Positions 21,173-29,941 of a stretch of DNA of 64,000 nucleotides are shown here, piece after piece. A program made the position numbers and the translations under genes. How positions within the stretch are numbered: position 1 is the first letter of the stretch; each line of letters begins with the position of its first letter. The stretch is from Pseudomonadota bacterium (GTDB taxonomy: Bacteria > Pseudomonadota > Alphaproteobacteria > Rhizobiales > Xanthobacteraceae): assembly GCA_023404675.1 (NCBI GenBank), contig JAEYAW010000028.1, positions 243,620 through 307,619 on the forward strand. The letters run 5' to 3'. Below the pieces are notes generated by a model. It searched no databases. It was given only the letters and a program-made list of their open reading frames with translations, and had not been told where the DNA came from.

Positions 21173-21862
21173 ATGCGCGAAATCGTTCTCGATACCGAAA
21201 CCACTGGCCTCGATGCCCTTCGCGGCGATCGTCTGGTTGAAATCGGCTGCGTCGAACTGATCAATCACATGCCCACCGGGCAGGTGTTTCATCGCTACAT
21301 CAATCCCCAGCGCGACATGCCGCAGGAGGCGTTCGCGGTCCACGGCCTGTCGGCCGAGTTTCTCTCGGACAAGCCGTTGTTCGCGGATGTCGTTGGGGAC
21401 TTCATCGATTTCATCGGTGATGCGCCGCTGGTGATTCACAACGCCTCGTTCGATATCGGCTTTATCAATGCAGAGCTTGACCGGGTCGCGCGCCCGGCCA
21501 TTCCGCGCGATCGTCTGGTTGATACGCTGCTGCTCGCGCGCCGCAAACATCCGGGCGTCTCCAACAGGCTGGACGATCTCTGCTCGCGCTACGCCATCGA
21601 CAATTCGCGCCGCACCAAGCACGGCGCATTGCTCGACGCCGAGCTCCTTGCGGAAGTTTACGTCGAGCTCATCGAGGCGCGGCAGGCTTCGCTCATTCTG
21701 ACCGAGACGGTGCAAACTATTGTTGTCGGCGAAATGGAGGTGAGCCGCAGGGTGCGGGCCATTCCACTGCCGTCACGTCTGACAGACGAGGATCTCACGG
21801 CTCATGCGGCGTTTGTCGCGACGCTGGGTGACGCATCTGTCTGGCGCGAATATACGGGCTGA
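21173..21862 (+). CDS. dnaQ: DNA polymerase III subunit epsilon (3'-5' proofreading exonuclease)
   Basis: Proofreading subunit of the replicative polymerase. The start MREIVLDTETTGLD holds the Exo I acidic pair (D7, E9). HNASFDIGFINAEL is Exo II, and the Exo III region includes KHGALLDAELLAEVYVEL with the catalytic histidine and aspartate. The 229-residue length is typical of alphaproteobacteria. It ends 25 bases before a strong bidirectional terminator shared with secB. Confidence 0.95.
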   Translation: MREIVLDTETTGLDALRGDRLVEIGCVELINHMPTGQVFHRYINPQRDMPQEAFAVHGLSAEFLSDKPLFADVVGDFIDFIGDAPLVIHNASFDIGFINAELDRVARPAIPRDRLVDTLLLARRKHPGVSNRLDDLCSRYAIDNSRRTKHGALLDAELLAEVYVELIEARQASLILTETVQTIVVGEMEVSRRVRAIPLPSRLTDEDLTAHAAFVATLGDASVWREYTG

Positions 21863-21886
21863 CCGGATTTTCTCAGGTCATCATTT

Positions 21887-21924
21887 AAAAAAAACTCCGC
21901 CCCATCAGAGGCGGAGTTTTTTTT
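21887..21924. terminator. Bidirectional rho-independent terminator between dnaQ and secB
   Basis: An ACTCCGCC/GGCGGAGT stem with an eight-base loop, flanked by an A run on the left and a T run on the right. It can end both the rightward dnaQ and the leftward secB transcripts. Confidence 0.9.
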
Positions 21925-21945
21925 GATCAACAGTGGTCGGTCCGA

Positions 21946-22431
21946 TCAGGCCGTGCCGACTCCGCCGAATTGCGCGGCGGCCTGCTGTTCCATGTTCTGG
22001 CGATAGAGGCCGACGAAATCCACCGGATCGAGCAGCAGCGGCGGGAAGCCGCCGTCCCGCACCGCGGTGGCGATGATCTCGCGCGCGAAGGGGAAAAGCA
22101 GGCGCGGACACTCGATCATCACGAAGGGGTGCAGGCTTTCCTGCGGAACACCCTGCAGACGGAATACGCCCGCATAGACCAACTCGAAGCTGAACAGCAC
22201 CTTGCCGGCGTTCTCGGCCTTGCCCTCGACCGTCAGCGTCACCTCGAAATCGGTGGGGGCAAGGTTCTGCGCGCCGACATTGATCTGGATGTTGATGGCC
22301 GGCTGCTGCTCCTGCGGCCCGAGCGAGGCAGGAGCGTTCGGATTCTCGAACGACAGATCCTTGGTGTATTGGGCCAGAACGTTCAGCTGCGGGGCGGGGG
22401 CCTCAGCGGGAGCGCCGTTGCCGTTGGTCAT
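21946..22431 (-). CDS. secB: Protein-export chaperone SecB
   Basis: Tetrameric cytoplasmic chaperone that keeps preproteins unfolded and hands them to SecA. The 161-residue protein has LAQYTKDLSFENPNAP, the hallmark ENP segment, then FELVYAGVFRLQG and CPRLLFPFAREIIA, and ends with a Q/A-rich tail. It is convergent with dnaQ and divergent from the Tim44-domain gene. Confidence 0.95.
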   Translation of the reverse strand: MTNGNGAPAEAPAPQLNVLAQYTKDLSFENPNAPASLGPQEQQPAINIQINVGAQNLAPTDFEVTLTVEGKAENAGKVLFSFELVYAGVFRLQGVPQESLHPFVMIECPRLLFPFAREIIATAVRDGGFPPLLLDPVDFVGLYRQNMEQQAAAQFGGVGTA

Positions 22432-22800
22432 GAAAGTCTCCTGAGACGAGAAGTGCCGGCCGGGAGTCGGATTTCGACGGCGGGAGGCCGTGGACCGATG
22501 CCGGCCTTCCGGTTCGCTGGAGTGGCTAACACAGCCGTCAGCCGCTCCACAAGGATAGCCGGATCAATCCGATCCCGTCCGATTGGCCAAAAACCCGGTC
22601 CGGTCTAGAATTGGCCGAAAACCATTGGCAGTGTTGTGCGTTATCCGATATGCGGGCGTTGACTGCCTTCGGAGCGTGTCGAAAGGTGCCATTGGCGCAG
22701 CCGCGTTTCGTGGCTACATGTGCCCCGAAGGGCCGGATAGCCGGCCGGGGTGACGGAATCGACTGTTCCGGCCTCTGACGAGACCAGAAAGCAGACCCTC
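22432..22800. other. Divergent intergenic region between secB and the Tim44-domain gene
   Basis: About 370 bases with no gene I can support. It holds a near-perfect direct repeat, ATTGGCCAAAAACC (22582-22595) and ATTGGCCGAAAACC (22610-22623), 28 bases apart, which may be a regulator site. A GTG at 22750 is an alternative start for the rightward gene. Confidence 0.5.
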
Positions 22801-23493
22801 GTGGACATCTATACGATCATATTCCTCGCGCTCGCGGTCTTCATTTTTCTGAGACTGCGCAGCGTTCTGGGCCAGAAAACCGGTAGCGAGCGGCCGCCGC
22901 TCAACCGCGATATGGCGCGCAACGCGAACGACGGTAAAGTGATCCCGATGCCCGGCGCGGTCATCGATCAGACCACGGGTCCCGCGCCGGAGCCGGTCCC
23001 GGCGGCCGACAAGTGGAAAGGGATCGCCGAACCGGAGTCCGCCCTGGCGAGAGGTCTGGACGACGTGCTTGCCCGGGACTCCTCGTTCGACGCGCCATAC
23101 TTCCTGACCGGTGCCAAGAGCGCCTACGAGATGATCGTTCTGGCATTCGCGTCGGGTGATCGCCGCACCCTGAAAGATCTTCTGTCAAAGGACGTCTATG
23201 ACGGCTTCGACGCGGCGATCCGCGAGCGCGAGAAGCTCGAGCAGAAGACGGAAACCCGTTTCGTCTCGATCGACCAGGCCAATCTGGTCGGCGCCGAGGT
23301 CCGTGACCGCAATGCCCAGCTCACGGTTCGTTTCGTGTCCCAGATGATTACCGTGACGCGCGACAAGTCCGGCGCGGTGGTCGATGGAAGCCCGGAAAAG
23401 GTCACGGATGTCACGGATGTCTGGACATTTGCCCGCGATATCACCTCGCGCGATCCGAACTGGAAGCTGGTTGCGACCGAGAGCGCCCAGTAA
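22801..23493 (+). CDS. Tim44-like domain protein (TimA type)
   Basis: Inner-membrane protein with one N-terminal span (DIYTIIFLALAVFIFLRLRS), a proline-rich linker, and a C-terminal Tim44-like domain (SAYEMIVLAFASGDRRTLKDLL, VWTFARDITSRDPNW). Bacterial members are related to the mitochondrial import component Tim44; their bacterial role is only partly known. I prefer the GTG at 22801, since relatives start directly at the DIYTII span; GTG 22750 would add 17 residues. mltA overlaps its 3' end. Confidence 0.85.
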   Translation: MDIYTIIFLALAVFIFLRLRSVLGQKTGSERPPLNRDMARNANDGKVIPMPGAVIDQTTGPAPEPVPAADKWKGIAEPESALARGLDDVLARDSSFDAPYFLTGAKSAYEMIVLAFASGDRRTLKDLLSKDVYDGFDAAIREREKLEQKTETRFVSIDQANLVGAEVRDRNAQLTVRFVSQMITVTRDKSGAVVDGSPEKVTDVTDVWTFARDITSRDPNWKLVATESAQ

Positions 23494-24961
23494 ACCGGGC
23501 TGGTTACGCCGCGCCCTGTCGCTGGCCGGCATCACGGCGGTCCTGACGACGACCGCCGTTTTTTCTGCGGAGGCCCGCCATCGTCCCGCAAAAGCGGCTG
23601 CCGTCAAATTTCCCCCCGAGGTGTCCGGCGCTCAGTATCTTCCGGTGAAATGGGCCGATATTCCGGGATGGGCCACGGACGATCATCTTGCGGCGTTCAA
23701 GACGTTTCAGGACAGCTGCCGGCCCATCAATGCGGCAACGCCGCGCCCCGACGAAAGCAAGGTGATCGGCGACACGCTGCGTCATCCCTGCACGGTCGCA
23801 CGGCACCGGCGCGTGGCGAGCGAATACGCGGCCCGGCATTTCTTCGAGACCTACTTTCAGCCGGTGCAGATATCCCGGCTCGGCGAAGACGACGGATTCG
23901 TCACCGGCTATTACGAACCGATCGTGGACGGCTCCCGGACGCGGACCGATGTCTACAACGTGCCGGTTTACCTGCGTCCCTCGAACCTGTTCGTGAAGGG
24001 CTTCTCGCAGACGAGTTCGAGCCTTCCCAACAAGGGGCAGGTGTTTCGCAAGATCGGACGCCGCAAGCTGGTCCCTTACTATGATCGCGGCGAGATCGAG
24101 GATGGCGCGATTGCCGGTCGCGGCCTTGAGATCTGCTGGCTGAAGAACCAGACCGATCTGCTGTTCATGCAGATCCAGGGATCGGCGCGGGTGAAGCTCG
24201 ACGACGGTTCGGTCATCCGGCTGAACTACGACGCCCACAATGGATTTCCTTACACGCCGGTCGGCCGCGTGCTGATCGAGCGTAACATCATTCCCCGCGA
24301 GCAGATGTCGATGCAGCGCATCCGCCAGTGGATGGAAGACAATCCCGACGGCGCGAAGGACTTGCGGCGTCAGAACCGGTCCTATGTGTTCTTCCGGGAG
24401 GTCAATCTGTCGGACAAGGACGAACCGCTCGGCGCGCAGGGCGTGCCGCTGACGCCGGGCCGCTCCATCGCGGTGGACAGATTCCTCCATGTCTACGGCA
24501 CGCCGTTCTTCATCTCCGGTCAGCTGCCTCTTGAATCCGAGAGCGCACAAACAGCGTTTCAGCGCCTGATGGTGGCGCAGGACACCGGGTCTGCGATCAT
24601 CGGGCCGGCGCGCGCCGATATCTACTTTGGCGCCGGCGTGGAAGCGGGCCGCGTCTCGGGCCGGCTGCGCCATCCCGCGCGCTTCGTGATGCTGATGCCG
24701 CGCAGCCTCGATCCGGTCGGACGCGGCCGGTCGATGCCGACGCCGGTCTCGCGTCCATCGGCGAAGATCGCAAAACTGTTTCCGCAGACGGCCGCGCGCG
24801 ATGACGGGAAACTTCCGGCAGGCGAATCCGCGAAGGATCAGGGCAAGGCGCCGGCTGGCTCCAACCCTGCACCGGAAGACCGGCGGACTGATGCGCGGCA
24901 GGTGCCGCTGCCGGAAGCGCGGCCGGCGGCCGCCAGCCTGCCGCGCAAGGCGCGTCGCTAG
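23417..24961 (+). CDS. mltA: Membrane-bound lytic murein transglycosylase A
   Basis: Cleaves peptidoglycan glycan strands, making 1,6-anhydro-muropeptides. A basic region and hydrophobic segment ALSLAGITAVLTTTAVFSAEA form a signal peptide without a lipobox. The MltA barrel contains GFVTGYYEPIVDGS and MQIQGSARVKLDDGS, and the 3D domain has AQDTGSAIIGPARADIYFG with the catalytic aspartate region. The C-terminal tail of about 100 residues is rich in proline, alanine and lysine. The start is uncertain: ATG 23417, TTG 23471 and an earlier ATG at 23384 are all in frame and overlap the previous gene. Confidence 0.88.
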   Translation: MSGHLPAISPRAIRTGSWLRPRAPSKPGWLRRALSLAGITAVLTTTAVFSAEARHRPAKAAAVKFPPEVSGAQYLPVKWADIPGWATDDHLAAFKTFQDSCRPINAATPRPDESKVIGDTLRHPCTVARHRRVASEYAARHFFETYFQPVQISRLGEDDGFVTGYYEPIVDGSRTRTDVYNVPVYLRPSNLFVKGFSQTSSSLPNKGQVFRKIGRRKLVPYYDRGEIEDGAIAGRGLEICWLKNQTDLLFMQIQGSARVKLDDGSVIRLNYDAHNGFPYTPVGRVLIERNIIPREQMSMQRIRQWMEDNPDGAKDLRRQNRSYVFFREVNLSDKDEPLGAQGVPLTPGRSIAVDRFLHVYGTPFFISGQLPLESESAQTAFQRLMVAQDTGSAIIGPARADIYFGAGVEAGRVSGRLRHPARFVMLMPRSLDPVGRGRSMPTPVSRPSAKIAKLFPQTAARDDGKLPAGESAKDQGKAPAGSNPAPEDRRTDARQVPLPEARPAAASLPRKARR

Positions 24962-25030
24962 CGGTTCTGTCTGGATCGTGCTCAATAGCAACGATTTCGG
25001 GGACGCGGTTGTCGAGCGTCGGATCAAACC

Positions 25031-25639
25031 ATGCGCGATCGAAAAAAGGGCGGCCCGGGTCGTTCAGATCAGACCGACGAACCGGCGACCGTGCGCAAGC
25101 CGCGCCGCAGCCGGAGGCTGACGCCGGAAGAAGAGACGCTGTGGGATGCGGTGGCTCGCTCGGCCAAACCGCTCAAGCCGCGTCGCACGCCGCGAACAGC
25201 GCCGGGCGTCCTCTCTCAGGACGACGACCAGCCGTTACGGGTCAAACCCGTGCCGACGCCGGTCGTCGCCACGCCTGTCGTTGCATCCGTCAGGAAACCT
25301 CCGCCGCTGGCACCGCTGGCGCGCCGCGAGCGCTCGCGTTTGTCGCGCGGGCAGCGCGAGATCGACGCGCGGCTCGATCTGCACGGCATGACGCAGGAGC
25401 GTGCCTTCACCGTGCTGTCGAACTTTCTTTTCACCGCGCAGGGCAGGGGCCATTCGCTGGTTCTGGTGATCACCGGCAAGGGGCGCACGCCGCATGCCGA
25501 GCGCGGCGTGCTGCGCCGGCAGGTGCCGCAGTGGCTGGCGCTCGGTGAATTCCGTAGCCTCGTGATCGGGTTCGAGGAAGCGCATGTCACGCATGGCGGC
25601 GAGGGCGCTCTTTATGTCCGCATCCGCAGGCCGCGATAA
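25031..25639 (+). CDS. Smr (MutS2 C-terminal) domain protein
   Basis: A 202-residue protein with a basic, disordered N-terminal half and a C-terminal Smr domain marked by LDLHGMTQERA, LVLVITGKGRT and HGGEGALYVRIRR. Smr domains act as nucleases or RNA/DNA binding modules. The exact target here is unknown. It follows mltA by 69 bases on the same strand, as in other Rhizobiales. Confidence 0.9.
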   Translation: MRDRKKGGPGRSDQTDEPATVRKPRRSRRLTPEEETLWDAVARSAKPLKPRRTPRTAPGVLSQDDDQPLRVKPVPTPVVATPVVASVRKPPPLAPLARRERSRLSRGQREIDARLDLHGMTQERAFTVLSNFLFTAQGRGHSLVLVITGKGRTPHAERGVLRRQVPQWLALGEFRSLVIGFEEAHVTHGGEGALYVRIRRPR

Positions 25640-25662
25640 CGCTCGCGCGGATGAAATCCCGC

Positions 25663-26556
25663 TCAGGTGCTGCTCGCCACCTTGCCGGCTTCCCAGCCCA
25701 GCATCGCCTGCTTGCGCGTCAGCCCCCAGTGATATCCTGTCAGCGCCCCCGACTTGCCGAGCGCGCGATGGCAGGGGACGACGAACGAGATCGGATTCTT
25801 GCCGACCGCCGCGCCGACCGCGCGTGAAGCGGCCGGCTTGCCGATATGCGCCGCGATATCCGAATAGGTGCTGGCGCGGCCCATCGGAATCCTGAGCAGC
25901 GTCTCCCAGACGCGAACCTCGAAATCGGTGCCGATCAGCACCACGCGCAGGGGCTGTTCGGCCTGCCAGCGCGTCGGCTCGAAGATGCGCTGCGCCAGAG
26001 CGGCCGTGCCGGTTTGGTCGGCGGCGTAGCTCGCACGCGGCCAGCGCCGCGTCATGTCGGCCAGCGCGTCCTGTTCCTCGCCGGCATCGGCGAAGGCCAG
26101 ACCCGCAAGCCCGCGCTCGCTGGCGATCACCACCGCCGTCCCGAACGGAGAGGGGTGGAAGCCGTAGCGCAGGGTGATGCCCGCGCCGCCGGTTTTCCAT
26201 TCGCCGGGGGACATCGCCTCGTGCGTCACGAACAGGTCGTGCAGGCGGCCCGGTCCCGACAGGCCGGAGTCCAGCGCGGCGTCCAGCACGCTGGCCGAAT
26301 CGCGAAGCAGCGACTTGGCGTGATCCAGCGTCAGCGCCTGCATGAAGGCCTTGGGCGTCAGCCCCGCCCAGCGCCGGAACAGGTGATGGAGCTCGTCCGG
26401 CGTCAGGCCGGATGCATCGGCGATGGCCTCGATCGATGGCTGTTTGCGCCACTTGTCGGAAATGAACGCGATCGCCCGCCGCACACTGTCGTAATCGCGG
26501 AGCGCGATCTGCGTCGGGGGGCTGACCGGATGGTCGAGCACGAGGGCGAGGGTCAT
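25663..26556 (-). CDS. Ada-like methylated-DNA--protein-cysteine methyltransferase with AraC helix-turn-helix
   Basis: Removes O6-methylguanine by transfer to its own cysteine. Residues about 25-120 form an AraC-type DNA-binding domain (SIEAIADASGLTPDELHHLF). The C-terminal part has the ribonuclease-like and active domains, with VVPCHRALGKSG holding the acceptor C262. The N-terminal zinc/phosphotriester domain of E. coli Ada, with its Cys38, is missing, so this is the short two-domain form. It may still regulate alkylation genes through the AraC part. It is convergent with the Smr gene. Confidence 0.92.
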   Translation of the reverse strand: MTLALVLDHPVSPPTQIALRDYDSVRRAIAFISDKWRKQPSIEAIADASGLTPDELHHLFRRWAGLTPKAFMQALTLDHAKSLLRDSASVLDAALDSGLSGPGRLHDLFVTHEAMSPGEWKTGGAGITLRYGFHPSPFGTAVVIASERGLAGLAFADAGEEQDALADMTRRWPRASYAADQTGTAALAQRIFEPTRWQAEQPLRVVLIGTDFEVRVWETLLRIPMGRASTYSDIAAHIGKPAASRAVGAAVGKNPISFVVPCHRALGKSGALTGYHWGLTRKQAMLGWEAGKVASST

Positions 26557-26649
26557 GATGTCCGTCCCGGATATGTCTGTCAGGTTGAGCCCGGTCTAGG
26601 CAAAGCTGCAAGCGCGGGCCACCCGGATTCCGCCAAAGCCGATGAGGGT

Positions 26650-27156
26650 TTAGCCCGGTAGCGGATAACCCCGCCGCGCGGCGTGGAGCGCTGCCATCAA
26701 AGCATTGGCGAAACTTGCCTTTTCCTCCGGCGCGAGGAAGTTGCCGATGGCGACGCTGCGCCCGCCGGACCGCAGATAAAGCCGCTCGACGCCGAAGTCC
26801 TCGCTTTCGATCCTGTGCAGGCCGACCCAGAGCGGATTGGCGCTCCACTCGATCGTGTGTCCTTTCGCGGAGGTGCGGCGGAAACGCAGTTCGCCCGGCG
26901 TGACGACGATATCCTCGCTGGCGCGCGCGCTTCTGAAATTGGCGCGAAACGCCCAATAGACCAGAAGCACGTCGAGACCGAAAAATCCAAACACCGGCCA
27001 CGCGCCCATCAGGAAGAACATCAGCCCGGCTCCGAAGCTGATGGCCGAGATCGCGATCATCAGGATCGTGAAGCCTGTCCGGTCCAGCGAGCGGTGCGGC
27101 GTCAGGCGCGCCGAAAACAGCACGGGCTCGTCGGAACTGTCGTTGCCGATGGTCAT
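26650..27156 (-). CDS. DUF2244 integral membrane protein
   Basis: A 168-residue protein with two adjacent hydrophobic segments (about residues 28-70) and a soluble C-terminal half (ANPLWVGLHRIESEDFG, GNFLAPEEKASFANAL), the DUF2244 pattern. Function is unknown; relatives often lie beside cytochrome oxidase or nth. Its ATG is only 22 bases from the divergent nth start, so the promoters must overlap the coding starts or lie inside them. Confidence 0.85.
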   Translation of the reverse strand: MTIGNDSSDEPVLFSARLTPHRSLDRTGFTILMIAISAISFGAGLMFFLMGAWPVFGFFGLDVLLVYWAFRANFRSARASEDIVVTPGELRFRRTSAKGHTIEWSANPLWVGLHRIESEDFGVERLYLRSGGRSVAIGNFLAPEEKASFANALMAALHAARRGYPLPG

Positions 27157-27178
27157 GGTGTGTCAGTATACCGCATTC

Positions 27179-27943
27179 ATGGCGAAAAGTACCAAAGTGG
27201 CGAATTCACTACGCAAGCAGGCCGCACGCACCGCCGGATCGCGGGCCGCAAAGGCGGGCGGATCAGGCTCCGGGAGCGTTCCCGCGCGGAAGGCGGCCCG
27301 GCCAAAGCCGTGGACGCCCGCGGAGATCGAGGAGGCGTTTCGCCGGTTTCGTGCGGCCAATCCGGAGCCGAAGGGCGACCTCGAATATCTCAATCCCTAC
27401 ACGCTGCTGGTCGCGGTGGTGCTGTCGGCGCAGGCGACCGATGCCGGCGTGAACCGGGCGACGCGCAATCTGTTTCCCGTCGCCGACACGCCGCAGAAGA
27501 TGGTGGCGCTCGGCGAGGAGAGGGTGCGCGAGGCGATCAAGAGCATTGGCCTCTACCGCAACAAGGCGAAGAACGTGATCGGGCTGTCCGAGCAGCTGAT
27601 CGCGGAGTATGGCGGCGATATTCCGCGCACGCGCGAGGCGCTTGAGAAGCTGCCGGGCGTCGGAAGAAAGACCGCGAATGTCGTACTCAACACCGCATTC
27701 GGCGAACCGACCATCGCCGTGGACACGCATCTGTTCCGGGTCGGCAACCGCACGGGTCTCGCGCCGGGCAAGACGCCGCTTGAGGTGGAACTGAAGCTGG
27801 ACCGCGTGATCCCCGCCGAGTTCAAGCGCCATGCGCATCACTGGCTGATCCTGCACGGCCGCTACACCTGCGTCGCCCGCAAGCCGCGCTGCGAGGTCTG
27901 CCTGATCAACGATCTCTGCCGGTGGCCGGAAAAGACAGTGTAG
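27179..27943 (+). CDS. nth: Endonuclease III
   Basis: Bifunctional DNA glycosylase and AP lyase for oxidised pyrimidines. The helix-hairpin-helix is LPGVGRKTAN, with the Schiff-base lysine K164 and the catalytic aspartate D182 in VDTHLFRVGN. A [4Fe-4S] cluster site has the spacing C231-x6-C238-x2-C241-x5-C247. The lysine/alanine-rich N-terminal extension of about 45 residues is longer than in E. coli. I chose ATG 27179; the frame is open upstream but lies inside the divergent gene. Confidence 0.95.
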   Translation: MAKSTKVANSLRKQAARTAGSRAAKAGGSGSGSVPARKAARPKPWTPAEIEEAFRRFRAANPEPKGDLEYLNPYTLLVAVVLSAQATDAGVNRATRNLFPVADTPQKMVALGEERVREAIKSIGLYRNKAKNVIGLSEQLIAEYGGDIPRTREALEKLPGVGRKTANVVLNTAFGEPTIAVDTHLFRVGNRTGLAPGKTPLEVELKLDRVIPAEFKRHAHHWLILHGRYTCVARKPRCEVCLINDLCRWPEKTV

Positions 27944-27949
27944 TCCGCC

Positions 27950-28708
27950 TCAGCGCGGCAGCGACGGCGGGGCGGCCCGTGGCGCCGGCTCGATCAGTTC
28001 CGGGCGCACGCCGGACAGGCGCTTGTGCATGTGGACCATCAGCGCCGTGCCGAACAGCGGCGTGGCCAGATTGACGATCGGGATCGAGACGAAGCCGGCG
28101 ATGATCAGTCCGGCGCAGAACACCTCGACCGCATGATCGCGCCGCATGGCCTTGGCTTCCTCCATGGGGCGGAAGCGGGCGGCGGCAAGCTGGAAATATT
28201 CGCGCCCGAGCAGCCAGGCGGTGGCGACGAAGAAGGCGATGATGCCGGCGCCCGCGACGAAGACGAACGGCAGCGCCAGCAGGTAGACCAGAATGGCGAG
28301 CAGCGCGGTCTTGATGCCTTCGACGATGGAGACGGTCAGCCGCAGCGCCGTGCCGGGCGTCTCGGCCGGATAGTATTCACGCTCGACGACTTCGGCGATG
28401 TCGTCGACGAAGACGCTCGCCACCAGCGCCGTGATCGCCGGCATCAGGAACACCGCGCCCGCGACGATGCCGAGGCCGGTCGCGATCGAGACGATCCAGG
28501 AGAGAATCTCGATCGGCATATGATAGCTTGAGCCGAGACCGGTTTCCGCCCACGTCGCGGCTGCGGTGGCAAGCCAGCTCAGGACGCGTTGCAGGCCGGT
28601 CGCCAGCGCGACGATCAGCACCAGCGCCAGAATGATGGAACGCCAGAGAATGGCGCGCATCGGCGCGGAAAGAATCTGCGAGAGGGCCTTGGCGGCATCG
28701 TCGAGCAT
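27950..28708 (-). CDS. CysZ/EI24-family membrane protein
   Basis: A 252-residue protein with about four to five hydrophobic segments (IILALVLIVALATGL, ILSWIVSIATGLGIVAGAVF, ALLAILVYLLALPFVFVAGA, GLIIAGFVSIPIVNL). Features such as REYFQLAAARF and VPIVNLATPLFGTALMVH-like sequence match the EI24 domain family, whose E. coli member CysZ transports sulfate. Substrate here is unproven; no cys genes are nearby. I chose ATG 28708. It is convergent with nth, seven bases apart. Confidence 0.8.
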   Translation of the reverse strand: MLDDAAKALSQILSAPMRAILWRSIILALVLIVALATGLQRVLSWLATAAATWAETGLGSSYHMPIEILSWIVSIATGLGIVAGAVFLMPAITALVASVFVDDIAEVVEREYYPAETPGTALRLTVSIVEGIKTALLAILVYLLALPFVFVAGAGIIAFFVATAWLLGREYFQLAAARFRPMEEAKAMRRDHAVEVFCAGLIIAGFVSIPIVNLATPLFGTALMVHMHKRLSGVRPELIEPAPRAAPPSLPR

Positions 28709-28783
28709 TGCGGAAACCTCGTGAAGGCGACGCCAATCAGGTAGCGCAGGCTGCCGTCCGCGCAAGTGGTATTGTCCGCAGCA

Positions 28784-29839
28784 TCACGCTGCCGGCTCGA
28801 TCATCCGGTCCGGGCGGCGATGGCGCAAGGGGACGATCTGCACGGGCGTAGCCCGTTCGATCCGGATCACGGTCGAGGTCCGCGCAGCCGGCGCTGAAAC
28901 GCACGCCGCCTCCGTGCCAGCCGTCTCAGGAGCAAGCGGCGGTGACGCGACAGGATCCGGAAACGGATCGAACTCGGCCGCCACCTCCGCAGGCGGCCGG
29001 GGCCGGTCGGCCCAGTGCAGGCGCAGATAATCGAAGCCCGCCACGATGGTGGGCTTGATCACCTCGAAATAGGGCGAGATGTCGAAATCGCGCGGCATGT
29101 AGAGCGAGGAATCGCGGATGTGAAGAATCTCGCGGCGCGCCTGCCGGCTTTTTGCCGTGGTAATCTTCGGCAGGATCGGATAGCGCACCGCGCCGAACGC
29201 CTGCGCGATCAGCGCCGAGCAGATGATCTTGGTCGGATCGCCGGAGCCGAGCGCGATCATGCGCCGGCGAAACCGTTGCGGGATCGGCATCGGGATCAGG
29301 TAACGCATCAGGTCGACGATGTTCTTGGTGTCGTAGCCGAAGCCGATCCGGTTGATCGCGTAGCGGCACACCGTGGTGCGGTCTTCATAAGACAGGCCGA
29401 CCGGGCGGCAGATGCGCGTATGAAACGAAAAATACTTCGACAGTGGAGCGGTGGTGACGCCCTCGCCGACATTGGCCTCCACCAGCACGTGCGGCTCGCC
29501 GCCGTCCGTCTGCGCGCCCGCGACGGGCCCGACATACAGCGCGGCATGCGACCATGTCGATTGCGTCAGGTACTTGATGATACCGGAGATGCGGTTGTTG
29601 CCTTCCACCAGCAGCACGTCGCCCGGCTGCATGATGCTGCGCAGATTCTCCGGGTCGCTCGGCGTGAACGGCTCGTAGCCGGGCATTTCCTTCTGAAGAT
29701 ATTTCGCGATCAGCCGACCGACGATGTCGAGGGCTGCACCCATGCCCCGCTCCCCTGCTTGTTCTTGGCGGCCGTTCGCCGCGTCCCTGTTCATCTGATC
29801 ATCGCCGAGGCTGATTTCAATTTGGTTCATGCGCGGCAT
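28784..29839 (-). CDS. YiiX-like permuted papain-fold hydrolase
   Basis: A 351-residue protein whose core shows the circularly permuted NlpC/P60 arrangement: GDVLLVEGNNRISG, the histidine in WSHAALYVG (H98), the acid in VLVEANVGEG (E121) and the cysteine in IICSALIAQAFG (C207). Related enzymes are amidases or lipid/peptide hydrolases. The C-terminal 80 residues are proline- and alanine-rich. A GAGG sequence four bases before ATG 29839 supports that start. No signal peptide is seen. It is divergent from the amine oxidase gene. Confidence 0.78.
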   Translation of the reverse strand: MPRMNQIEISLGDDQMNRDAANGRQEQAGERGMGAALDIVGRLIAKYLQKEMPGYEPFTPSDPENLRSIMQPGDVLLVEGNNRISGIIKYLTQSTWSHAALYVGPVAGAQTDGGEPHVLVEANVGEGVTTAPLSKYFSFHTRICRPVGLSYEDRTTVCRYAINRIGFGYDTKNIVDLMRYLIPMPIPQRFRRRMIALGSGDPTKIICSALIAQAFGAVRYPILPKITTAKSRQARREILHIRDSSLYMPRDFDISPYFEVIKPTIVAGFDYLRLHWADRPRPPAEVAAEFDPFPDPVASPPLAPETAGTEAACVSAPAARTSTVIRIERATPVQIVPLRHRRPDRMIEPAA

Positions 29840-29941
29840 GGCGCCTCAAGACAATCTTTACCCTGATGGTTGTGATGGAGCACAAGCTGCGGCAATTTCG
29901 CGATGAACCCGCCCATCTCTCAAGTATCCGGAAACCATGCC

